Shown piece after piece: positions 36,233 through 45,384 of a stretch of DNA of 64,000 nucleotides. The DNA comes from Eleusine coracana subsp. coracana (lineage: Eukaryota; Streptophyta; Magnoliopsida; Poales; Poaceae): positions 62,060,071 to 62,124,070 of the forward strand of contig CM064432.1 of the NCBI GenBank assembly GCA_032690845.1, given 5' to 3'. The notes under the pieces were generated by a model. That model had not been told where the DNA came from, did not search any database, and worked only from the letters and a program-made list of their open reading frames with translations. Position 1 is the stretch's first letter; the number at the start of each line of letters is the position of its first letter. A program made the translations under genes and the position numbers.

Positions 36233-36319
36233 GAAATAACGACTCACCACTAAGTTTTTTTTATAGGAAAAGAAGAAAATGTTTGGATGAGGAACCAAAG
36301 AAGAAATAACGACTCATCA
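36233..36319 (-). mobile_element. Short retroposed insertion (53 nt) with 17-nt direct repeats
   Basis: GAAATAACGACTCACCA (36233-36249) and GAAATAACGACTCATCA (36303-36319) flank an insert of 53 nt. On the minus strand the insert runs into CCTATAAAAAAAAC, an A-rich tail near its end. One mismatch in the duplication. Confidence 0.6.
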
Positions 36320-36691
36320 TTCCGTCTCGTGGGTTCTGAAAGTGGCGGAATACGTGGCCGACGGGACGGGACGGGAGGGCCCGTACCTGGGCGCCAGAAC
36401 ACGAGGCCGGTGTGCCCCATAAGCCAGTCCACGGGCAGGTGCAAACGGCGCCGGCGACGCGGCCTGCGGTGGCCGTAGCTACGGGCCGGCGCCGGCGCAG
36501 GAGCGGTGGCCATACGACGTCGACGCACTGCTGCCCAAGTGACAACTGCGAGTGGCGTCCGCAGACCAAGCAATCCATCCTCTGCTTCATCCGTCTCGGC
36601 GGACGGACAGCGTGACAGAGGAAGACGACAGGATATAGGCTTAATCTGGACCGTACGGGTACGATTGGACGGCCGATATGAATCCAAGGGT

Positions 36692-36714
36692 GGTCGGTAT
36701 TTCGAATAGCGACC
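36692..36714. repeat. Inverted repeat, diverged copy
   Basis: GGTCGGTA, spacer TTTCGAA, TAGCGACC; one mismatch in the right arm relative to the copies at 24208 and 46111. Additional flanking GTGGTCG / CGACCAC pairing extends the arms. Confidence 0.8.
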
Positions 36715-36899
36715 ACCCTCTCCGTGGTTCGACGGAGCGCCGCCGCTCGCTAGCCATCTTACCGGCGGCTCCTATTGTCTCACGGCGTCCACATCCTCTC
36801 CGACGGACCCTTGACACAATGTCTTGCTGCGGCAGCGCATCCGTGACACCCCGACGATGAACTCCCTCTGCGCGACCGCCGGTGATCACCGTCCGTCCA

Positions 36900-37355
36900 T
36901 CGTCGGCGTTCACGTACTCCAACGAGCGCCGAGCGCCCTCAGCAACGCGTCGGTGCCGGCGCCATTGCCTCCTTGACCGTGCGGCAGCCTGTCCGCTGGA
37001 ACTCGAGAGTCGCCCTTCACCTCGCCGTCGGGCGCGTCCGTGCACGCCGCCTCGTACGCGGCCGCGGCGTTCTCGCCCAGAGTCGCCGAGAGCCAGGCCT
37101 GAACCTCGAGGAACCGGACGACCGTGGGCTCTCGTGACAGCGCTCTGAGCTGGGCCACGGCCGCCTCCACGTCGGCGGAGCTGCCGTCCAGTCCAGGCAC
37201 CGGAACAGGCCGCCGGCGTCATCGAGGCTGATCACGAGCGCGTCGTGCACGGAGAGCTCGTCGAGGCGGCGCGGCTTTCAGGGTAGGCCTGGAGCGACCG
37301 CGTGCAGAGGTCGGGGAACCGTGTCTCGTCGCAGGCCTCATCGAGGGCGGAGGGA
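36900..37355 (-). pseudogene. Fragment resembling a pectin methylesterase/invertase inhibitor domain
   Basis: Minus strand from 37355 down: LDEACDETRFPDLCTRSLQAY, then after a frame change DELSVHDALVISLDDAGG, and after another VEAAVAQLRALSREPTVV and FLEVQAWLSATLGENAAAAY. The C-x3-T-x-FPDLC start and the VQAWLSA block near the end recall PMEI-domain proteins, with the middle partly missing. Frameshifts make it non-functional. A second, shorter copy of the same sequence is at 43070-43240 (minus). It abuts F-box fragment 4 on the opposite strand. The family call is tentative. Confidence 0.45.
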
Positions 37356-37635
37356 TCTGCAGACGCTGGACGTGACAGCTCCCGACCTACGAATCGTCAG
37401 CGTCAGAATCTCCTTTCACAATCCAATAAGGGACAACGACGACGACCTTGACGAGGGCGGCGTGGTTAATAAAACGGGAGGTGCTACAATCGTGGCGCCG
37501 AGGCTGCACGAGATTGGCATCCGACAGCCAGACCTGGATATGCATTGCCTGCCTAGCGTTCAACGTCTCAAAGACCTGTGGCTAGACATGCACGACAAGT
37601 GCTGCCGTAACACTGCTCATCCAGTGCGGTTATGA
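37353..37635 (+). pseudogene. F-box/LRR-type fragment, copy 4
   Basis: Only a middle piece survives: LQTLDVTAPDLRIVSV, IVAPRLHEIGI, and SVQRLKDLWLDMHDKC, matching the TAPNLR...HGKY part of copies 1 to 3. The N-terminal F-box and C-terminal FBD parts are missing. The left side joins the PMEI-like fragment (opposite strand), and the right side ends at the CACTA-type terminus at 37638. Confidence 0.85.
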
Positions 37636-37637
37636 CT

Positions 37638-38060
37638 CACTACCGGAAACCGACTGGTATTTCCTCGAGCACGCAAACAAGTCTATTGCTGAGTGTAAGC
37701 GAGATAATACTTTGGCAAGCGAAACTCAGTAAAATTCACACTTCTCCGGGTGCTACCAGGGAGACACTCGTTAAAGAGGAAAAAACCCTCGGCAAAAAGC
37801 TCACACTCGGCAAATGTTAAAACTTTACCGAGTGTGCACTTCTGGCTCTCGGCAAACATCAATTCTATTGACGGTCATGACAGCCATCAAAACATTGTCG
37901 AGTGTCTGCGCTAGACACTTGGTAAAAATGGTGTTTGTCGAGGGTTTGATGCATGACACTCACAAACGATTTTTTTACTGAGTATCTGACTCATGGCTCT
38001 TGGCAAAGAGAGCTTTTGCCAAATGCCTAAAACATGACACTTGACAAATGGTAGTTTCTA
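37638..38060. mobile_element. CACTA (En/Spm) transposon 5' terminus with subterminal repeats
   Basis: Starts with CACTACCGGAAA, a CACTA-type terminal repeat, followed by many copies in both orientations of ACTCGGCAAA / TTTGCCGAGTG-like motifs (for example near 37793, 37820, 37850, 38015), the subterminal array bound by the transposase in this superfamily. The opposite end with the inverted terminus was not found up to 41000, so the element is either longer and degraded or truncated. It interrupts F-box fragment 4. No transposase frame is recognisable downstream. Confidence 0.8.
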
Positions 38061-40673
38061 TTTTTTGTTTTTCGATAAACTGATCATTGAACACATGGGG
38101 TTTAGTAATAAATAGTAGTTCTATAGATAAATTAGTAGTTCTACTACTTCAATCATAATGTTCTTCGCTTAATTATGTCTATTTGTGTGCCTGGTCATTT
38201 TTCATTATGACACGCTTAGCATGAATCAAGCAATTTTCCTAACGAACTATACAAGAATGAACTTATCGTAAATGAGACACGATCTCCCTTCACGATTGGA
38301 GCACGGTGCTGAGGCATGTTGGCGCACCGGGACCGGAGCGCACAGGAGCGACCTGCGGTGGCCGCTGCCGGGGAACCCAGGCCCCGCTGTACATCGGTCA
38401 CGCTCCGCGTCCTGGAGGCGAAGATGATGTCAAGAGATATTCATCACTCCTGAGAGCAAAGTGTGACAATAAGCAGAAGCAGAAAATGATTTTACTTAGT
38501 CACAATCTGAAACACTTACGTCACTGACTCCCTTACCTTACGACAGGCAAGCTCAAACGTTGGGACAATATTAGGCATGATCCAAAAGTAATTGGAGTTT
38601 ATTTTCAACAGACCCAACCGTAGTTAGAATATGTTTAATCTCACTTTTTGTTCTTATTCTCCATCATGTACAGAGTTTCATCACACTTTGGTTAAAAAAA
38701 ATCATAGAACGATGTTGATAGATCAGGTCTATTTCATTGTATTTTCAATGACAATAAACTCCTGCTCTTATCAAAATTTAGATTACGTTTCAACACACCA
38801 TACTCCTTTATGTTACAACAAAGATGTTCTTGAACTTGCAAAAACCTGCACAACAATTTGAACAATAATTCTATAACATGAGAAGAGGAAGGTACGGTAT
38901 AGACCCATACAGGCGTAGAAGAGTACAGGCAAGCACATGCCGCAGAGTCAGCACAGAAAGCTTCAGCCGCGCTCATCACAACCGACGAAAACAAAGCATC
39001 GCAATACTCTACTCACTCATCATCCTGATTTACACATGCACTTTTACACCCACGCCACTCGTGAACCTCATGTTACAAACACGAACCCCTCAAACCCAAG
39101 GCGTCAGCCACAAATCGAGCTACAATTCCTCCTTTCTTATCACAATATGCAGGCCGTACTGCTACAAAATACTCAGATCTTCCCTTCTAGGTCTTACAGA
39201 AAAATATAGTTAGATGATCTTCCGTTCTAATATAATAACTCAAGTTAAGATAGTTTTAGAGGAAACTAATTTACAAATATTTGTTCTTCTATTCTTTTTT
39301 TCCTCTTCTCCAACTCATCCACTCCTGATTTAGAGTTATTTCTAACTTTTTCCGCCTCCTTCTTATGTAGCTATTCCTGAGCTTTATGCAGCTCTTCTTC
39401 TGTCCTCTCAAACTTAGTTTTTTTTTTGTATTGAGGTCTCCTCGAGATTTATGCAGCTTCTTAACACATTGATGCAATTCATCTTCAAGAATCTCTTCAA
39501 TTTTTTTTTATCAATTCATCTTTTTCCTATGATCTAAAGGACATGGTCTTAATAATGTTGCCACTGGTATATCTTTCATATCCTTATTGTCCATATGTAA
39601 ATATATATATATGATTATAAAATCTAATTTTAGTTAATAGATTAATATCATTTTTGATGGAGAATTATTGAAATTTATCTTAAGATTGCTACTCCTATTC
39701 ATGACATGATAAGGTTGGGACCACTGGCGGAGCTATGTTCCAGCCAGAAAAAAAAACTTCTGAATCTTCCATATGTAAATATACAACTTATATCTAATTA
39801 TACTTAATATGAACCATTAAGTGATGAATTATTTCTTTATTTCTATTGTCTTATTACATGACATGGTCAACATAAAAGAAACACAAATAAAACAAAGTTC
39901 TTTTTCTTTTACAACTGATCGTAATCTTAAAGATTTAGCAAGTATTGAACCAAATAAAATGAAAAGTAATCTCTACTTGACCAACACAAAAACTGGGCTG
40001 ATGGCAACTTAAAGATTTTTGTTACATCACGACATGGGTGGGTGGGAAAAATTGAGCAGAAGGTAGGCATCCTTTTTAATCTTACACTGAGCAGCAATAT
40101 TGGAAATATCGGACATGGATTTTTAATCTTGTCGATTTTTTTGTATTTTTTGTAATTAATAAATATATAATTTTAAAAGCAGCAAGTGGTTCTAGTAGGA
40201 ATTAGAAATCCAACTTGGAATGTTATTTTACTTGGCCAGCGTCGTGCTGTAGACGCCGTTTTGACAACGTTCTCTCTAAGAGTGAGCCGTGCTCTAGCCA
40301 AGTCAAAACTGGAGTTGGTAGCCCATCGCACCGCCGCCTGCCTCCACGCCCCACGACATAGCAGTCAGCAGAGTATTGGACGTTACGGCCATAGCATCGT
40401 CTGGCCGATCAAGTAGGCTATCTTCTGGTCTCACGCAAATACAATCTGAGCAGGCTAATAATAGGTTATAATGATTTTGGCTAATGTTTACATGGTCTTA
40501 CCTATGAAAAACTAGAGCACGGGTCCTGAATATGCATCCGCCCCTGATCGGAGCAATGATCAAATATAGGTTCGTGTCTAGCTAGAGGCTGGAGGCACTC
40601 AAGCACATTCAGTTAGAGCCGAAGACTACCGGTGGTCTACAAGAATGGAGGGTTGTTGTCGTAGTCGTATTAT

Positions 40674-40900
40674 CACTAATAGAAATGTTTCACTTTTGTC
40701 ATAGCGGCAGTAATATTCTTCATAAGAAATGTTCCGTGTCGAATTAATGATGAAATAGAATTCTTAAAAAATAAAGTATCACCTTTGATTTTTTGTGACG
40801 AATTGTCAATTTCGTCATAGATGTCATGTTATCTATGATGAAAAAACTCCACATCACAGAATTCATCTATGTTTTAATTATGACAACACAGAAAAATGCC
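40674..40900. mobile_element. Possible second CACTA-type terminus
   Basis: CACTAATAGAAA at 40674 followed by repeats of TTGTGACGAATT, TTTCGTCATAGATG and TCTATGATGAAA that can pair with each other. The pattern (CACTA end, subterminal inverted motifs) fits the superfamily, but no second terminus or target duplication was seen. Confidence 0.4.
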
Positions 40901-40929
40901 ACTGGTGAGGAGTCTGTCCACGCTAATAG

Positions 40930-41115
40930 TGACATGACATGTCTACGTGGCATAGGCCACACTGGCAGATGACAAGGCTAGATGACGTAGCATAACACGT
41001 GTCGTGTCTGGAATGGACCGCGTGTCATATTGGCAGCGCATCCTGACGTAACATGTGTCACATGTCTCCCTCTCAACATGTCACGTTTCAGCATCATGTT
41101 GAGCCACGTGTCATT
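40930..41115. promoter_or_regulatory. Cluster of ACGTG (G-box/ABRE-like) motifs
   Basis: Within about 185 bp: TACGTGGC (40944), ACACGTGT (40995), CGCGTGTCA (41020), ACATGTGTCACATGTC (41051) and CCACGTGTC (41104). Such cores bind bZIP and bHLH factors. The cluster is about 0.9 kb upstream of the truncated F-box gene and inside repeat debris, so a regulatory role is unproven. Confidence 0.35.
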
Positions 41116-41991
41116 ATCTCGGTGCGTCATGTGTTGACTTCCCGCACGCCCACGCGCCCTGCACACCAAAAAGAAAGAAAATTTTGTATTTATCTTTCTT
41201 GAAATATATGGCGGTTTAATTAATTTGCCAGCAACAGGAGTTGGTCGCCATGTGTTCTAAATAAGCAACGAAATTATCTTACGCTGCAATCAAAGGATCC
41301 CTGTCTCGGCAGGTCCTCAAATTTCAAACTTGTGTGCCAGACCACCTTTTTTATTGGGAAGCCCAAACTGGACCGACGCAAGTTGGGTCACCGCCAGCGG
41401 CTAGCTCGGTTACTTGGTGGCGACTGCATGCATATGGGAGCTTGAGGCAGAGAGCAATGCAGCAACGAGTTTCTTGAGACTCTTTTCTTCAGAGCGAGTG
41501 AAGCTATAGCAGCCTGCATCATGTACGTAGCTAGCTAGGCAGCGGCTGGGCCTTATGCGCGGCTCGCGTGCCTGGTTTTGGGACGGCGTGTCAGGATGTC
41601 TTGGAAACGAACGCGCGTGCATAGACACACAAACGGCCGATCCACCAGAGCCTGAAAAACTTAGCTTGGCTGCTACGGAGCCGGGGCAGTTCAGATTTGC
41701 ATCCAACGTCCCAGCGTGCGGAGGCGCCGGTAAATTTGTGAATACTTGATTGGCTCAAGGCAGTAAATTAATGGGCAATGTATATATCGTTGGTGCATGC
41801 TGGACTAGTCTAGAACTCTCACAAGAACACACACCTACAAATACACAGCCCCTTTGTTTGTGTCAGTGCATCGGTGGTTAAACGAGGTTAAGTTTGGGTG
41901 ATTCGTTTTTTTAGTTGGGTCATTACTATTGAACAAGAAGAAAAGCTAAGAGAGGGCGAACGAACGACACTCTCATCTCACGGCTTGACTG

Positions 41992-42483
41992 ATGACCAAG
42001 ACAGAGGCGAGAGGAGGAGGTGTCCTCGACGACGACCAAGGTGATACTGATGGCTGCGCGTTGCCGGAGGAGCAGGTGTTGGAGATGCTGACGCTCGTGT
42101 CGCTTGACGACCTCGCCGCGTGCCGCATGGTCTCCGCCCGGTGGCGCCGGCTCACCTACGAGCCCGGCTTCGCGCGCCGACATTATCTCCGGTTACTTCC
42201 GACTTGGTCTCCATCGACCACCATTCCTCTTCTCCATCTCCTCCGGAGAAGAAACACAAAAAGATGTCGCTGGCGTTTCTCCGTGTCGGCGCACCGTGGG
42301 CTGGTCTGCTGCGAGGACGCCGACGACACGCTACGAGGCTACTACGTGTGCAAGCCCGCCACGGGGCAGTGGCGGGCCCTACCCAACCCTTCAAGATCGT
42401 GCGCCTCTCATTCTCATCACCCGCCCGGAACGGCTGATGATGCGGTGCGAGGTGTTCGACTCGCGGCAGTTCCCATTTCCTGA
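41992..42483 (+). pseudogene. Truncated F-box gene of a second type
   Basis: ATG at 41992 opens a 163-codon frame. F-box at about residues 20-65: CALPEEQVLEMLTLVSLDDL, ACRMVSARWRRL, then RGYYVCKPATGQWRALPNP, a Kelch-like or F-box-associated block usual in grass F-box proteins. After ALPNP the original frame is lost: the related continuation MRCEVFDSRQFPF is in another frame (about 42440-42480), and homology stops at 42480, where sequence duplicated at 44612 begins. Family members are typically 350-450 aa, so this is a 5' fragment. It is not closely related to the FBD-type cluster at 27-37 kb. Confidence 0.75.
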
Positions 42484-44139
42484 CACCGGCAAGGCGCCGT
42501 GATGCGCAGGTCGTAGCGTAGCAGCCTCTCATCAGGAGCCGCGGCCAGGACTGCAAGTCACGCGTCCCCAGGGCGAGGACGGTGCACCACCGCTCGCACT
42601 CTGCACCGCGTTCCAGAGCCACCGCGGCCAGCATGTTCGGTGGACCTCCCCGACGCGGCAGCCTAGGAAGCGGCGGCGAAGATGTACGGCGAGGGACTTG
42701 GATGGCCGGCGCGCAGGCGGCAACGAGGCGAGACGGAAGACATTGAGAGCCGCGAGCGCCGCCGCGTCCTGGAGCCGAAGACGAGACCAAGAAATTCCGC
42801 CAGGAAGATCGAAGCGGGGAAGAAGGGAGGCTGGGCGGGATGGCCCGGCAGCGGCGCGTCGGAACACGGGGCTGAGGCAACATCCCGCACGCCGCCAAGA
42901 TCCTGTCCTCTTGCGTGACCAGCTCGCGCGTCCACGCAGGCAGGATAAAGAAAGAGGCGCGGCCTGCGGTACATCGGGAGCGCGACCGAGTCGTCGGCGG
43001 CGAAGGGCTGGGTGATGAGGTCCAGCGCGACGTGGAGCATCATGTCGAACTCGACGCTCTTCGCGACGGCCTTGTCCTTCACCTCATACTGGCCGCGACG
43101 TTCTCGCCCAGAGTCGCCGAGAGCCAGGCCTGAAGAACCTCGAGGAACCGGGCGTCCGTGGGCTCATCTCGCGACAGTGCGCTGAGCTAGGCCACGGCCG
43201 CCTCCACGTCGCAGGCTGATCACGAGCGCGTCGTGCGCCAACGCGACAGCACGCAGGCCTCGTCGAGGGCGAAGGTCGCCTCCTCGGGGAGGTCACGAGC
43301 GCCCGAAGCAGTCCATGCCACGACCATGGACGGCAGCCGCAGACATGAAATAGGGGAAGCAAGCAGAGCCGCGCGGCGCGCCCAGGACTCTGCACCGCGG
43401 GTGGTCGGAGAACGAGATACCGCCCAGGACCTTGCCGCGCGTTTGACGCGGCCAATATGTGAGAGGCCACCGCCGTCGTGTCGTGGCTGACACAAGCGGC
43501 GAACGCGAGACACCGCCCGCCCTTCAATCGAGAGCCTTCCGCCGCCGCAGACTGGGCGACATGGCGCGACTGACGCGGCCGAATTCTCCAAACAGCCTCG
43601 GCGGCCGGCGGCGTAAGAGGCAATCGCGACTTGCCTACCACGATCCACCGCCCTTGGACGACGTAGCCGCCGCACACTGGGCGACAGGGCGCTCCGGCAG
43701 GTGACATTGCCGCATGGAGGGTGTGGTCGGGGTTTCGTTTCCGACCGGGTGGTCGGTAAATGAAATACCGACCACCCCTAGGCATCTATCTAAGAGCCAT
43801 TCAATTTCCATCTCGCGGTCCAGATTAAAATCCGGGTGAAACCCAATATGAAGCGGCGACGCTCCCTTTCGCCACGGCTGGCCGGCAGAGAGCAGGCGAA
43901 CACTCGCCGGTGTTGGAGCAAGCCGCCGCCGCTTCTGCCGTACGAATCCTCACCGCCGACAAATGACCATTTTGTCAGCTACGGCCTCCTCGACTCTGAA
44001 ACCTTGTCGCAAGCTCGGAGGCCATCGATTCCTCCCAACTGCACGGCGAGTCAAACAGCTCATTGCTTGGCACCGGATGCTCGTGGCTCATGCCGTGCAC
44101 CGCGGCCTGCTTGCGCGACGATGGCGCACTGCTGTGTGA
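42484..44139. other. Mosaic of duplicated fragments
   Basis: 42484-42560 is duplicated at 44614-44740. 42700-42790 matches part of module A (GCGCAGGCGGCA, GAGAGCCGCGAGCGCC). 43070-43240 (minus) repeats the PMEI-like fragment. 43345-43420 repeats GCAAGCAGAGCCGCGCGGCGCGCC-type module sequence. 43718-43776 has two stacked inverted repeats. Many overlapping long frames on both strands, none with a continuous domain. This looks like a transposon that has gathered gene pieces, but its ends were not found. Confidence 0.5.
43718..43776. repeat. Two adjacent inverted repeats of the GGTCGGTA family
   Basis: GTGGTCGGGGTTTCGTTTCCGACC at 43718-43743 region is a diverged copy; GGTCGGTA-AATGAAA-TACCGACC at 43751-43773 is a perfect copy in the orientation opposite to those at 24208 and 46111. 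Confidence 0.8.
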
Positions 44140-44478
44140 CGGATGCTGCACACGAAGCCGTGAACCAAACCATGGTTGTTGTTGGCTTCGAGGAATACAT
44201 GGAGCTGGCTGGAAACCTCCGCAAACGTTTTCCAAGTCTCAAGAACATCTGGCTTTCCACTGAAATGCAGGCAAGTCAATTTCCCATCAAGTGTTCAATT
44301 ACTATATACGTAGTAGCTGTAGCTTTCTGCAGTGTCAGGCTGTTAGCCCAACATGTTGCTGTTAACTTGACGTTCCACACTGCAGGAAGTAATTGAGAGG
44401 GCTAAATATTACATCGATTGGGATTTTTATTTCACAAAAGTCTCACGCCAAGGTGGCAATATGAGCATGGATGTATGA
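44140..44478 (+). pseudogene. Two-exon fragment of a glycosyltransferase-like gene
   Basis: Exon to 44270 encodes VVVGFEEYMELAGNLRKR and FPSLKNIWLSTEMQ. After a 115-bp intron the next piece (44386-44478) reads EVIERAKYYIDWDFYFTKVS then RQGGNMSMDV and stops. The donor is GC (AG|GCAAGT) and the acceptor TGCAG, a recognised GC-AG class intron. The sequence resembles the middle of a plant family often annotated as fucosyltransferase-like; I am not certain of the family. Nothing of the N- or C-terminal regions is present, so it is a fragment. Confidence 0.5.
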
Positions 44479-45384
44479 TTGCTAGCAGCTGTATGAATTT
44501 TTGGATGTGGGAGGAACTACATTTGGGAGTAGAATGGATTTTCCATAGACTGGATCTGGCATCTGCGATACACACCTACAGCCGTTGCTCGCGACGGCCG
44601 CCCTGGCTTCTCATTTCCTGACACCGGCAACGGCAAGGCGCACAACGCCGGAGTCGCCGTGATGCGCAGGTCGTAGCGTAGCAGCCTCTCATCAACGGCC
44701 GAGGTCAGGACTGCAAAGTCACGCGTCTCCAGGCATCACTTATCCATAGTAGCTCATTTCTTTCTTGTTAGAGAGATTTTGTAATAGGAAAAATATTTAT
44801 ACAGGAAGATGCACCACAAAAACAAGTATGGATTTTTTGAAGGAAAAAGAAAACTTGAATTGCAATGCCATGACATGCTAGCAAAAATAATTGAAATCTT
44901 GAACTTTAAACAAATGATCAATTTCTAGCAAAGTGGGAAGGAGGATTAATAAATGTAAGTAACACGCTTATTACATTCATGGCAATGAGATCGAGTTCCG
45001 TGATAAGCTTAAAATGCTGACGTATGTGATATAGTGCTTCGTTGAAAACTTTGTCAAGGTGGTGGAGGAGGATGGCGCGGCAGCAATTAATCGTAGTAGC
45101 TGCATCCTCTCGGATATTAAGTTGCTCGCTTATCTAGTGTGACAATTTTTTTTCTTCCTCGTTTGTTAAAAATTAGTCTTCATACATGTAAAACAAAAAT
45201 CGATCTTGATCTACACATACAAACTGAAATTTATTTATGTACACCTGACTTGGATAAATTTTCAGATTGGAAACTATTACCTGTTTCTGAGCATTCCGTT
45301 GCATCGCGAGCTCTCAAGTTGCTAGGTTGGGACAAAGGGAAAACAGGGGGAGATAGAGGCAGAGTAGTAGCAGTTGATAACACA
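44479..45384. other. Spacer with a duplicated segment
   Basis: 44612-44740 duplicates 42474-42560 (shared TTTCCTGACACCGGCAA, GTGATGCGCAGGTCGTAGCG and GCAGCCTCTCATCA). The rest is AT-rich with no gene. Confidence 0.5.

Larger units (their letters stand above)
35041..36899. other. Spacer with repeat debris
   Basis: AT-rich. 35575-35720 has repeated GGCTCATTAAG, CAAGCT and GAGCCGAGC motifs like those seen in plant hAT- or Mutator-type debris. A 53-nt insertion with direct repeats is at 36233-36319. GC-rich sequence from 36350 has no supported gene and includes the inverted repeat at 36692-36714. Confidence 0.4.
38061..41991. other. Transposon debris and spacer
   Basis: No gene supported. 38330-38430 resembles part of module B (CGCGTCCTGGAGGCGAAGA, TCAAGAGAT). 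A second CACTA-like end may start at 40674 (CACTAATAGAAA), followed by GACGAA / TTCGTCAT repeats. 40930-41115 is packed with ACGTG-containing motifs. 41760-41991 is probably the promoter of the F-box gene at 41992. Confidence 0.4.

Noticed and set aside
42152..42898. 248-codon minus-strand frame in the 42 kb mosaic
   Set aside because: It spans unrelated duplicated segments and the antisense of an F-box gene; no continuous domain.
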